A DNA stretch of 64,000 nt from an uncultured Candidatus Peregrinibacteria bacterium (GTDB taxonomy: Bacteria; Patescibacteriota; Gracilibacteria; Peribacterales; Peribacteraceae). Both the position numbers and the translations under genes were made by a program. The notes under the pieces were generated by a model. It saw only the letters and a list, made by a program, of their open reading frames with translations, had not been told where the DNA came from and ran no database searches. The DNA is taken from positions 1 through 64,000 of the forward strand of contig CAIKAD010000002.1 in the NCBI GenBank assembly GCA_903825315.1, given 5' to 3'. This document shows positions 1 through 7,493 of the stretch, piece after piece (position 1 is the stretch's first letter; each line of letters begins with the position of its first letter).

Positions 1-652
1 CGTCTCCGTCGTTGTCCTTGCCATCCTGACACTGCATCTTGGGGAGCGTTTCATCCGTGTCCGTTGCCGAGGTGCAGCTGAAGTCCGCCGGGTAATCCGT
101 GGCGCCGTCCTGGTCATTGTCGATGCCGTCGCTGCACTGCGTGATGGGATCGGCACATGTTATGCTTGCAAGCCACGTATTGTCGTATTTCGGCGCAGAG
201 GGAATGGTGACAAAGTCCGTTCCATTGAACTTCGTCAGGGTGTTGTTGTTCGGCGTGTGGAAGTTACATTTCCCGTGCGGGTAAATGCCGCTCCGCTCCT
301 CATCCAAACACGTACTCGAAACGTAGGTCTTGTATCCCAAAATATTACAAACAGTATTCAGTGCTGCTGTTTGCATTGTTCCGTTGTCTTTCCAGTGATA
401 TGCACCTCCCGTTCCTCCTGTAGAACGCAATATGGGCGAATTACTTTCCGGTGGAGTAAAAGACAAATGCTTGTCGCGTATCGTGGAACCGACAAGACGC
501 TCCAATGTAAACGGCGCCCCTGTACCCCCAAAGGTCACGGTATTCGATGCGTAGACCTCAATACCACTCGGTACATAAGCCTTCAAAATGGGGAGAACAA
601 TGGCAAGTGTCCCAATGGTCGCCCACAAGCGTCTATTGCGAAGGAATCGCAT
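1..652 (-). CDS. Secreted protein with DGxDNDxDG aspartate-rich repeats (3' end outside window)
   Basis: The reading frame is open from the ATG at 652 to the left edge, so the C-terminus is missing. Residues 1-35 begin MRFLRNRR followed by a hydrophobic stretch, an export signal or membrane anchor. The distal part contains two copies of an Asp-rich repeat, SDGIDNDQDGATD and QDGKDNDGD, resembling thrombospondin type 3 or dockerin-like calcium-binding loops of surface proteins. Several cysteines (CNILGY, CLDEE, GKCNF, ITCAD, SCTS) suggest disulfides, which fits a cell that carries DsbA-like proteins. The start is preceded by a C/T tract (CCCCCCTTTC). Calcium binding is family knowledge; the role in adhesion or the cell surface is inferred. 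Confidence 0.75.
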   Translation of the reverse strand, partial: MRFLRNRRLWATIGTLAIVLPILKAYVPSGIEVYASNTVTFGGTGAPFTLERLVGSTIRDKHLSFTPPESNSPILRSTGGTGGAYHWKDNGTMQTAALNTVCNILGYKTYVSSTCLDEERSGIYPHGKCNFHTPNNNTLTKFNGTDFVTIPSAPKYDNTWLASITCADPITQCSDGIDNDQDGATDYPADFSCTSATDTDETLPKMQCQDGKDNDGD

Positions 653-991
653 GAAAGGGGGGTTAATAAAGGGACGAAATGTATCCCCGCACAAATACTC
701 CCGCAAGCTCTCTTTACTGTTCCCGACAGCCCGTGAAGTGAGCCTACACCCCTAAGTTTGCTAAAACCCGTACAAGAAATGCTTTCTGTTCATACTGAAC
801 ACACACGATTCAACTCCCAATACAACTTCATATATTTGGCTTCAGTTAGGGCTCATCATGTATTACAGGTTTCCTATACTTAGCCCATAACCCCCTTCCT
901 TCCCCATCAAATTTTTGCATCAATACTATCAAACAATACTATAGATCTTTTTGCACTTATGACAAGTCATTACGTATATTGTGCGGATGGT
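653..991. other. AT-rich intergenic region, no gene recognised
   Basis: About 340 bases lie between the start of the left-edge gene and the tRNA-Gln gene. The part from 740 to 980 is clearly AT-richer than its surroundings. I see no ORF with coding character, and no convincing terminator. It probably holds the promoter of the left-edge gene and the 3' trailer of the tRNA. Confidence 0.4.
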
Positions 992-1062
<71 letters not shown>

Positions 1063-1138
1063 GTAGCTTCAATCATTTTAGCAGAATCTACACATATCCG
1101 ATATCCGAAGAAAGTGATCACATTGCTACACTGCATGC

Positions 1139-1471
1139 ATGCGCAAGCCCCATCTCAAGCCCGTAACCGTTGGCATTCTCCAGGCACTTGGTGTCTTCCT
1201 GTACATCGTCCTCTTTACGGTCATCATTCAAACATTCGGCACGATTGCAAACAATATTCCAGAATACTTTGCGCCTGTGATTGCCTTGCTCACTTTCAGC
1301 TTCTCTGCACTCCTCTGCGCGTTTATCACCCTTACTCGTCCCATCATTCTTCTTTTCCGTCAGCGTTACCGCGATGCCATCGTTATCATCGCATCCATGC
1401 TCATGACAATGGCCGTTCTCCTGCTTTTCTCAATTGGTTCCATCCTTTTGTATCACACGATGCTGAAGTGA
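1139..1471 (+). CDS. Small three-helix membrane protein, unknown function
   Basis: This 110-residue product has a basic N-terminus (MRKPHLKP) and three long hydrophobic segments at roughly residues 10-35, 44-70 and 81-107, with an Arg-rich loop (LFRQRYRDA) between the second and third. I do not recognise the family. It stands alone: the tRNA-Gln gene lies upstream on the other strand, and downstream there is a strong hairpin at 1606-1630. The start has neither a pyrimidine tract nor a clear -10 at leaderless distance, so the exact start is uncertain. A longer overlapping frame from 979 would run through the tRNA and is unlikely. Confidence 0.6.
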   Translation: MRKPHLKPVTVGILQALGVFLYIVLFTVIIQTFGTIANNIPEYFAPVIALLTFSFSALLCAFITLTRPIILLFRQRYRDAIVIIASMLMTMAVLLLFSIGSILLYHTMLK

Positions 1472-1605
1472 TTTCAACTGGATACTCATTGAACAGTGCG
1501 GAGAGACTGTAACGTCTGATCAATCGTTAGGTCCCATAGGAGAAGATACTCGTGATTTGATGATTCAATTCCACGTACTGAACGGGGACCGACCTATCAT
1601 AAAAT

Positions 1606-1630
1606 AACCGGAAAGAGTTACTTTCCGGTT
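1606..1630 (-). terminator. Intrinsic terminator of the copper/thiol operon
   Basis: A perfect 10-bp stem (AACCGGAAAG / CTTTCCGGTT) with a 5-base loop. On the minus strand it is followed by ATTTTATG, a short T-run. It lies 18 bases beyond the stop of the last gene of the minus-strand operon. Confidence 0.8.
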
Positions 1631-1647
1631 ACTCTGTGACATCTCAT

Positions 1648-1863
1648 TTATCCTACAGATTGAACACGATACCGTGGGCTGATGTTCTCCACTTCCTTTT
1701 TCCAGGAACCGTAGTCCCATTTGGCATCGTGATGAATGGTCACACGCTTGCTACGAATATCAACGTCGAGCTGCATGATGGCCGGAAACTGTAATGTCAC
1801 ATCACGTATGAGCGTTTCACAGGCTCTGCAATGCATACCATGTATAGCTACTGTCGTCGTCAT
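1648..1863 (-). CDS. Small heavy-metal-associated (HMA/CopZ-like) metallochaperone
   Basis: From the ATG at 1863 the product is 71 residues and consists of one HMA fold. The metal site is in IHGMHCRACETL, the classic GMxCxxC loop that binds Cu(I) or another soft metal through two cysteines. The frame extends further upstream into the dsbA-like gene, but the ATG at 1863 places the HMA domain at the N-terminus, lies 17 bases after the upstream stop, and follows a pyrimidine tract (CCCCTCCCATCCCT). It is the last gene of the operon 4489-1648. HMA chaperones usually pass metal to a P-type ATPase or another HMA domain; here the plausible partner is the HMA domain of the fusion protein upstream. 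The metal identity is inferred. Confidence 0.88.
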   Translation of the reverse strand: MTTTVAIHGMHCRACETLIRDVTLQFPAIMQLDVDIRSKRVTIHHDAKWDYGSWKKEVENISPRYRVQSVG

Positions 1864-1879
1864 AGGGATGGGAGGGGAA

Positions 1880-2620
1880 TTACTGGAGTAAACCGTCGAT
1901 TGCCTTCTTAAAGTTTTCCACCGGTTGCGCGCCAACCACTGTCTGTGACTTCTTTGTCCTGAGATTGATGATGAACGTCGTGGGCGTACCGTCTGCACCG
2001 GCTGCCAGCCCCGCATCCTGAACATCCTTCACCTTCTGAGCGTACTTTCCGCTGCTGAGACAGGACGTAAATGCATCTTTGTTCACTCCCACAGATTGTG
2101 CGAGATCACCTAACCTTTCCCACGGGCTTTCGTTGGTGAATATGGCATCTTCAAATTTCCAGAACGCGTCATTGCCGCCCAGCTCCGCTACGCATTCCGA
2201 CGCTTGCGCGGCCTGGTCCGCATGCGGATGAATGCTCGAGAGCGGGTACGTGCGGTATACCCACATCACTGTGCCATCGTAATCATTCACCAACTGATTG
2301 TAGGTGGGATTCGCGCGCTTGCAGTACGGACATTCGAAATCCGAATACTCCACAAGAGCAATATCAGCCTCCTTGTTTCCTTTGATATGTTCCGTGGCAA
2401 TATCAACCGGTTTCAAGGGTGCAAGGGATCGTACGACGGAAGATACTGCTGCCCCCTGGGCCGAAGGTGGAACAACGGGAACAAGACCGCCGCTCAGGCG
2501 CCAGGAGCCTACGGAATAGCCGATGATGATACCCAAAAGGCCGAGCGAGACGGAGAACCATACGTTAGAGGACGGTTCCACGGCATCAGTGTTGCCTTTT
2601 TGCCAATGCACGGCACTCAT
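1880..2620 (-). CDS. DsbA-family thiol oxidoreductase, membrane-anchored (CPYC)
   Basis: The 246-residue protein has an N-terminal signal anchor (VWFSVSLGLLGIIIGYSVG, about residues 20-40), then a thioredoxin-like domain with inserted helices. The active site is FECPYCKRANP (CPYC) and the cis-proline loop is DGTPTTF, both hallmarks of the DsbA/thioredoxin_4 family. Two further cysteines (SECVAEL, TSCLSSGKY) match the usual structural pair. It should oxidise or isomerise extracytoplasmic thiols. The ATG at 2620 was chosen because it lies 28 bases after the upstream stop and follows CCTTCTTCCCAATTCCTTCT. Its place between the fusion protein and the HMA gene suggests work on cysteines of the metal-binding proteins. 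A paralogue with CPYS is at 14331. Confidence 0.9.
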   Translation of the reverse strand: MSAVHWQKGNTDAVEPSSNVWFSVSLGLLGIIIGYSVGSWRLSGGLVPVVPPSAQGAAVSSVVRSLAPLKPVDIATEHIKGNKEADIALVEYSDFECPYCKRANPTYNQLVNDYDGTVMWVYRTYPLSSIHPHADQAAQASECVAELGGNDAFWKFEDAIFTNESPWERLGDLAQSVGVNKDAFTSCLSSGKYAQKVKDVQDAGLAAGADGTPTTFIINLRTKKSQTVVGAQPVENFKKAIDGLLQ

Positions 2621-2648
2621 AGAAGGAATTGGGAAGAAGGTAGAAAAA

Positions 2649-4022
2649 TCAGATGACACGGAAGGAACCGCGGACCATTCCCATGGAACAGCTGAAAGCA
2701 ACATCTCCCGGTTGTGCGGGAGCCGTAAACTCAATGATATTCTCGCCTCCCGAAAGGGCTTTGTAGACGTTAAGGGAAGGAATGACGATAGCACTCGTGC
2801 AGCCAGAAGCATTTGTCCCGTCTACGACCCATCGTACGGGAACTCCCGCCTTAATCGTCAGTTGATCGGGATTGTACCGGTATCCGTCGACAGACATGCG
2901 CACTTCCTGAACGCCGTTGCTCACTGTGGGTGCCGATACGGCGACATTTTGGGAAGCTGAAGAGGGCAGGATGTTCTGGAGATTGATGCCAGAAATCGCC
3001 AGCGCGTTATTGCCGTTGTAGAGCGCCAGGATGAGGACAAGCGTCCCCGCAAAGCGCAGAAAATATCGTTGAACTGATCCTTTTGCCGTGGAGGAGATTG
3101 CACTAATGCCAAGCAGGGACGGCAGCGTTCCGAGTGCAAATACCCCCATGGTCAGAGCGCCCGTAACAAAGTTCCCTGATGCGAGCGCGACGAGTTGCAG
3201 CGACTGTGTGAACCCACAGGGTAAGAAGAACGTGAGGGCTCCTAACGCAAAGGGTGCGAAGGGATGCGGATGATCCGCAAGTCCCGCAATCCAGTGAGAT
3301 AACTTTTTTGGCGGTTTGATAAAAAACTGCTTGGGAAGCAGGCCGAGCATGGATAGAGCAAGCCACAGCATGACGAAAGCCACCAGAAGATTGGCATACC
3401 CCGTCATGCGGGCGCTCAATTGTATAGATTGCCCGATGAGGCCAACGACGCCGCCAAGAACAGCGTACGACACGACGCGGCCTATATTGAAGTGAAGGAG
3501 AGGCTGAAACTTCTGCCAGGACGTTTCGGCCTGATGGACCTCGTTGTACTTGCCAGCGACGGCAAGGAGAAGACCGCCGGTTACAGCGAGACAGCTGGAC
3601 ATGCCTGCGACGAGGCCGATGAGCAGTACGCCGCCTAGCGACGCAACACCGGACGTGCTGGGAGCGAGAGACGTAAGATAGAATGCCTGGACCAACTTCC
3701 AGAGCGCGAAGATGATGAGGAGTGACGCGCCGATTTCCATCCATTTCATCCCATCATTTACTACGGGAATAGCATCCGATCGTTGAGCGTTCCCAATGCG
3801 GTATCCCGCATCATGGACAACCTGTTCGATGCGTTCAGGGGGTGGGGGATTCGACGGGTCGGCATGGAGCACGGCTCGTCCCGTCCGGTGATTAACGGAG
3901 ACTTTCCGGATTCCCGGAAGCGCTTTGAGCTTTCGTTCGAGCAGGAGCTCGCAGCTGGCACAGTGCATTCCGTCAATGCGGAACTGTGCAGTGACTTCAT
4001 TCTTTTGATGATTTTTGGACAT
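2649..4022 (-). CDS. HMA - TauE/SafE (DsbD-like) membrane - cupredoxin fusion protein
   Basis: This 457-residue protein has three parts. Residues about 10-75 are an HMA domain with IDGMHCASCELL (C21, C24). Residues about 92-335 form six or more membrane helices of the TauE/SafE or CcdA/DsbD-like type, with membrane cysteines in GMSSCLAVTGG and FFLPCGFTQS, analogous to the paired cysteines of DsbD. Residues about 370-457 are a cupredoxin-like domain with NASGCTS and FSCSMGMVRG, the expected Cys/Met copper ligands. The order suggests copper taken from a cytoplasmic HMA domain across the membrane to an external cupredoxin, or electron transfer for thiol reduction. The ATG at 4022 (after CCCCCTTCCCT) puts HMA at the N-terminus. 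Domain families are confident; transport versus redox is open. Confidence 0.88.
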   Translation of the reverse strand: MSKNHQKNEVTAQFRIDGMHCASCELLLERKLKALPGIRKVSVNHRTGRAVLHADPSNPPPPERIEQVVHDAGYRIGNAQRSDAIPVVNDGMKWMEIGASLLIIFALWKLVQAFYLTSLAPSTSGVASLGGVLLIGLVAGMSSCLAVTGGLLLAVAGKYNEVHQAETSWQKFQPLLHFNIGRVVSYAVLGGVVGLIGQSIQLSARMTGYANLLVAFVMLWLALSMLGLLPKQFFIKPPKKLSHWIAGLADHPHPFAPFALGALTFFLPCGFTQSLQLVALASGNFVTGALTMGVFALGTLPSLLGISAISSTAKGSVQRYFLRFAGTLVLILALYNGNNALAISGINLQNILPSSASQNVAVSAPTVSNGVQEVRMSVDGYRYNPDQLTIKAGVPVRWVVDGTNASGCTSAIVIPSLNVYKALSGGENIIEFTAPAQPGDVAFSCSMGMVRGSFRVI

Positions 4023-4105
4023 AGGGAAGGGGGAACACAAATACAACAACCGGCGGGGCTCCACAAAACGGCTGGTGGATCCACGCAGAAAGGTATGGTG
4101 TTCCC

Positions 4106-4489
4106 CTATTGTCTTAGAACGACCGTCAACACGGGTAGAAGACGCGGCCGTTGCTGTTCTGAATATTGCAGGTGGGGAGGGCCGCTCACGAGAAGCGCCT
4201 GTGTAATCATGGAGGAGACAAGCACCGGCATATCCGGCAGTTCCATCTGTTTCTTCTCTTGAGCGGAATATTCCGTCCTTTGGGACATGACACAGTGACC
4301 ATCGGTACAGGATACGGGTACCGTATGGTTTTCCCGCACGTCTGTTTCATCCGACATGCACATCAATGCCATGCATTCCGACTGTGTGTGTTCATGCATG
4401 TCATCGGAAGCAGCATAAGACACTCCCATCAGGCAAATGTTCCCGAGGAGAACTTGGATTCCGAAGAGGAGAATAAGTGCCTTCTTCAT
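4106..4489 (-). CDS. Secreted Cys/Met/His-rich protein, candidate metal binder
   Basis: The 127-residue product starts with a clear signal peptide (MKKALILLFGIQVLLGNICL, cleavage probably after SYA). The next 45 residues are dense in soft-metal ligands: DMHEHTQSECMALMCMSDE and SCTDGHCVMSQ, mixing Cys, Met and His. The C-terminal third is more ordinary (QMELPDMPVLVSSMITQ). I do not recognise a family. It is the first gene of the operon that continues with the HMA-TauE-cupredoxin fusion, a DsbA-like protein and an HMA chaperone, so extracytoplasmic copper binding or sensing is a reasonable inference. The ATG lies 11 bases downstream of a TATAAT box, so the mRNA would be almost leaderless. Confidence 0.75.
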   Translation of the reverse strand: MKKALILLFGIQVLLGNICLMGVSYAASDDMHEHTQSECMALMCMSDETDVRENHTVPVSCTDGHCVMSQRTEYSAQEKKQMELPDMPVLVSSMITQALLVSGPPHLQYSEQQRPRLLPVLTVVLRQ

Positions 4490-4500
4490 GCGATAAACGC

Positions 4501-4529
4501 ATTATATGAATATCTAACCGCAGGAGCAA
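4501..4529 (-). promoter_or_regulatory. Promoter of the copper/thiol operon
   Basis: On the minus strand: TTGCTC, 17 bp, TATAAT, then 11 bases to the ATG at 4489. The consensus -10 and its position make this a likely near-leaderless promoter. Confidence 0.7.
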
Positions 4530-4539
4530 CGTAATAGCA

Positions 4540-4553
4540 GATATTCGAATATC
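4540..4553. promoter_or_regulatory. Palindromic operator candidate GATATTCGAATATC
   Basis: A perfect 14-bp palindrome lies 10 bp upstream of the -35 of the copper/thiol operon. A half-site copy, GAATATC, recurs at 4508-4514 inside the promoter spacer. Such placement fits a metal-responsive repressor or activator, but no regulator gene is in the window and the site matches no operator I can name. Confidence 0.45.
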
Positions 4554-4585
4554 CTGTTATTCCTTGTAAGGAACCGTATTTCCCC

Positions 4586-4614
4586 TTGCCCGTGCCATCA
4601 CTTATCCCTAGACT
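4586..4614 (+). promoter_or_regulatory. Promoter of rplU
   Basis: TTGCCC, 17 bp, TAGACT, ending 26 bases before the rplU ATG. It is divergent from the copper operon promoter, with about 56 bp between the two -35 boxes. Confidence 0.55.
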
Positions 4615-4640
4615 AGCACGGCATTTCTGTCCGTTTCACC

Positions 4641-4952
4641 ATGTACGCAATTGTCGACATCGCCGGGTTCCAGGAAAAGGTTGAGAAGGGGATGAAGCTC
4701 AAGGTTCCTCTTCAGAAGGCCATTGCAGGCGCTTCCCTCACGTTTGAGAAAGTTCTCCTCCTTGCAGATGAAGATGCGGTGACAGTCGGAAAGCCGTACG
4801 TGGAAGGTGCGAGTATTGAAGCCAAGGTGTTGAGCAGCGGAAAGGGCAAGAAGATCCGAATTCAAAAGGCTCACCGCCGCAAGCGCTACCGCCGCGTAAA
4901 AGGCCATCGCCAGGACTTTACCGAGATTGAAGTAGTGAAAATCAGCGCATAA
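4641..4952 (+). CDS. rplU: 50S ribosomal protein bL21
   Basis: The 103-residue product matches bL21 over its whole length: the N-terminus MYAIVDIAGFQEKVEKGMKL, the middle block GKPYVEGASIEAKVL, and the basic C-terminal half with KAHRRKRYRRVKGHRQ that contacts 23S rRNA. Length is normal for the family. bL21 is usually followed by rpmA (bL27) and often by obg. Here it stands alone: the next gene is an unrelated hypothetical, and obg lies 17 kb away. The start follows a pyrimidine-rich stretch (TGTCCGTTTCACC) and no Shine-Dalgarno motif. Confidence 0.97.
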   Translation: MYAIVDIAGFQEKVEKGMKLKVPLQKAIAGASLTFEKVLLLADEDAVTVGKPYVEGASIEAKVLSSGKGKKIRIQKAHRRKRYRRVKGHRQDFTEIEVVKISA

Positions 4953-4989
4953 TAGGCCTGTGCATTCAATTGCACTGTTCTGTAATTAC

Positions 4990-5018
4990 TTGACGCTATT
5001 TGTAACGCAGATTAAATT
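4990..5018 (+). promoter_or_regulatory. Promoter of the 5025 gene, leaderless
   Basis: TTGACG, 17 bp, TAAATT, then only 6 bases to the ATG at 5025. The transcript would begin at or next to the start codon. Confidence 0.65.
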
Positions 5019-5024
5019 TCAATC

Positions 5025-5531
5025 ATGTCTACTACAGTTTCTCATTCATCGGAAATGAATCAGAAGATGCAAGATCTTGAGGCGGTCGGAGGGTTTGAGG
5101 AATTTCAGAACTGGCTTCGCGGTGAGGTCCTCCAGAGAGCCAAACGTAAGAGCCTTGAGACAATTTCTTCCATCGACGAAGTCCTGGCTTTAATGGGATA
5201 CAATGTCGATGGACTGGAACAAGGGCTTACTGGTGTCATTTCGGGATCCTGCACTAAGCCATTCACATCTGATAACTTTTCGAACCTTCAGTTCATACTG
5301 GATTTCAACTGTGACGATATGATCGGCCCAAAAATCGAACAACTTCTTAGGAATCAGCAACACCCTGGCTCCGAGTTCATCACGCGTGATGACCAAGGGA
5401 ATGAGAGTGTTAGAGCGCAAAGAAGTGAATACTATAGTCGCTGTTTGGGTGTACTGGATGCGTCTGACGCTGAAATTGTACGAAGACAAAACGGCGAGAG
5501 AAGAAAGATCGAAACCACGCTCCAGTCTTGA
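5025..5531 (+). CDS. Hypothetical cytoplasmic protein
   Basis: A 168-residue acidic, soluble protein with no membrane segment or signal peptide. It begins MSTTVSHSSEMNQKMQDLEA. The N-terminal half is predicted helical and charged (WLRGEVLQRAKRKSLETISS); the second half includes FILDFNCDDMIGPKIEQLL and an Arg/Glu-rich tail. I do not recognise a family. It has its own promoter at leaderless distance and converges with tgt, whose stop codon lies 3 bases beyond its own. The promoter and clean frame support a real gene; function is unknown. Confidence 0.65.
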   Translation: MSTTVSHSSEMNQKMQDLEAVGGFEEFQNWLRGEVLQRAKRKSLETISSIDEVLALMGYNVDGLEQGLTGVISGSCTKPFTSDNFSNLQFILDFNCDDMIGPKIEQLLRNQQHPGSEFITRDDQGNESVRAQRSEYYSRCLGVLDASDAEIVRRQNGERRKIETTLQS

Positions 5532-5533
5532 GA

Positions 5534-6721
5534 TCAAAGAATTTCTGATGCCTCGATCCGCTCCCTTAAGCTCCGGATCTCCATTAACGTGATCCCGATA
5601 TTCTGTGCACACGCGATAGTTTCTCCCAGCCGTTCACCTGACCGCATCAAATGGTTAAGGTAGCTCTTCTTATAGACGTGTGACATCGCCGACGGGGAAT
5701 CCACATCGATGGGCGTGTGATCATCTACAAACTTGCTGTTGAGGATCCGAATAGTCGATCCATTGGATACGTAGATCGTCCCATGCCGCGCCTCCCGCAT
5801 CGGAAGAACGCAGTCGAACATGTCGATGCCTTTCGCTACAGACGTGATCATCTGGCTGATGCGTCCGACACCCATCAGATATCTCGGCTTGTCCTTGGGC
5901 AGAATCGGACACACATCGTCCAGGACGCCGTACATTTCGTCTTCGGATTCACCAACAGCCAGGCCGCCAATGGCATATCCATCAAAGCCGATCGCAATGA
6001 GTTCTTCAGCGCATTTCTGACGGAGATCGCGATGGAGACCTCCCTGGATGATTCCGAATAGAAGTGGATAAGATGCAGAAGATGCAAAGGAAGCAGAGGA
6101 TCCGGAGGAATGATTGCCACACTGCTTCCCAGATGAATTTTCACCAATCTTCTGCATGTTCTGATTCCTCTGCATCTTTACCTGATCATGGAAACGCTTA
6201 CACTCGGCTGCCCACTTCAATGTCCGATCCACTGCAGCCTCAATATCTGCCCGAGGCGCTTTCGATGGAGGGCAATGGTCGAAGCACATGATGATATCCG
6301 AACCAAGCTGATGCTGGATCGACATCGCTTCTTCGGGTCCGAGGAAGAGGGGGGTGCCATCGAGGTGTGATTGGAATTCCACGCCTTTGTCAGAAACCTT
6401 TCGCAGTTCCTCAAGCGAAAATACCTGAAAACCTCCCGAATCTGTAAGTATAGGCTTATTCCAGTTGATGAATTCATGAAGTCCTCCGGCTGCTTCCACA
6501 ACCTCTTCGCCGGGACGCAGGTGAAGGTGGTACGTGTTACACAACAGAATCTCCGCGCCCAGTTTCAGCAGATCCTCATGCGTCAAACCCTTCATCGCCC
6601 CCGCCGTCCCCACCGGCATAAAGAAGGGCGTTTCGAGAATGCCGTGCGCCGTCTGTATACGACCACGTCTGCCAAGAGCAGTCTCCTTGAGGAGATCGAA
6701 CATACTGTAATGATAGCGCAT
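5534..6721 (-). CDS. tgt: Queuine/preQ1 tRNA-ribosyltransferase, without the usual zinc site
   Basis: Tgt exchanges guanine 34 of GUN-anticodon tRNAs for preQ1. The 395-residue protein has the family blocks LTDSGGFQVF (residues 92-101), FGIIQGG, IGGLAVGE (specificity loop) and GIDMFDCVLPMR, which holds the nucleophilic Asp. Unusually, all four zinc ligands of bacterial Tgt are missing. The C-x-C-x2-C segment is replaced by serines 342, 344 and 347 in VDSPSAMSHVYKKSYLNHL, and the later ligand His aligns with Gln373. There is also a Ser-rich insertion at about 184-218, before FGIIQGG. The ATG at 6721 overlaps the clpP stop as TGATG, suggesting coupling; ATG 6703 (MFDLLKETALG) is the other candidate and fits the family N-terminus. 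Confidence 0.92.
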   Translation of the reverse strand: MRYHYSMFDLLKETALGRRGRIQTAHGILETPFFMPVGTAGAMKGLTHEDLLKLGAEILLCNTYHLHLRPGEEVVEAAGGLHEFINWNKPILTDSGGFQVFSLEELRKVSDKGVEFQSHLDGTPLFLGPEEAMSIQHQLGSDIIMCFDHCPPSKAPRADIEAAVDRTLKWAAECKRFHDQVKMQRNQNMQKIGENSSGKQCGNHSSGSSASFASSASYPLLFGIIQGGLHRDLRQKCAEELIAIGFDGYAIGGLAVGESEDEMYGVLDDVCPILPKDKPRYLMGVGRISQMITSVAKGIDMFDCVLPMREARHGTIYVSNGSTIRILNSKFVDDHTPIDVDSPSAMSHVYKKSYLNHLMRSGERLGETIACAQNIGITLMEIRSLRERIEASEIL

Positions 6722-7371
6722 CACTTCTGATTGATCTTCTCAATAATCCGGTCAATCAGCCCGTAATCGAGTGCCTCTTTAGCAGACATGAACTTATCAC
6801 GCTCGGTATCCACCTTGACCTGTTCAACCTTCTTGCCGGAGTGCTTGGCAATAAGCTCATTGAGCAGGTTCTTCGTATTGATGATGTGCTCCGCATGGAT
6901 GGCGATGTCGGTCGCCTGTCCTTCGGCACCACCGAGCGGCTGGTGGATCATGATCTCGGAGTGGGGGAGTGCAAAGCGCTTACCTTTAGCCCCGCCCATA
7001 AGAATCACAGCACCGCCGGACGCAGCCATGCCGAGACAGACCGTGGAAATATCCGGCTGAACGTACTGCATCGTGTCATACATGGCGAGCGTGGATGTAA
7101 CTTGTCCGCCGGGTGAATTCACATAGAGAATAATGTCCTTCTTGGGATCCGACTTCTCCAGGAAGAGGAACTGTGCAATGACCGAGTTAGCGACATCGTC
7201 ATTGATCGCCGTTCCCAGGAAAACCACGCGGTCTTCGAGAAGACGGGAATATATGTCGTACACGCGCTCTCCGAACTGCGTCTTTTCAATCACAGTCGGA
7301 ATAATAAAGTTTCCGAGCGAGTACCCGGATTTTGCGAGCTTGGAAGCGACAGCTTGGACTTGCGGATGCAT
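6721..7371 (-). CDS. clpP: ATP-dependent Clp protease proteolytic subunit
   Basis: ClpP forms the tetradecameric peptidase chamber fed by ClpX or other Clp ATPases. In the 216-residue product from ATG 7371, the catalytic Ser118 is in [11 protein letters not shown], His143 in IMIHQPLGG and Asp192 in [11 protein letters not shown]. The block [11 protein letters not shown] precedes them. The N-terminus carries the axial-loop region ([22 protein letters not shown]). Residues around the serine read MAASGGA rather than the more usual QAASMGA, a minor variation. A 15-residue longer form from 7416 is possible but not typical. clpX is not nearby; tgt follows with overlapping stop and start. A divergent intergenic region separates it from miaA. 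Confidence 0.95.
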   Translation of the reverse strand: MHPQVQAVASKLAKSGYSLGNFIIPTVIEKTQFGERVYDIYSRLLEDRVVFLGTAINDDVANSVIAQFLFLEKSDPKKDIILYVNSPGGQVTSTLAMYDTMQYVQPDISTVCLGMAASGGAVILMGGAKGKRFALPHSEIMIHQPLGGAEGQATDIAIHAEHIINTKNLLNELIAKHSGKKVEQVKVDTERDKFMSAKEALDYGLIDRIIEKINQK

Positions 7372-7493
7372 GTTGTAGGGATTAGGGATTAGAGACTGGG
7401 GGATTCGGAACCCCATTTATTCATCTATATGATACTATTTTTGCGCTTCTGGGCACAGTTATCATACATGTTATTCTGTTGTAGATAGACCGT

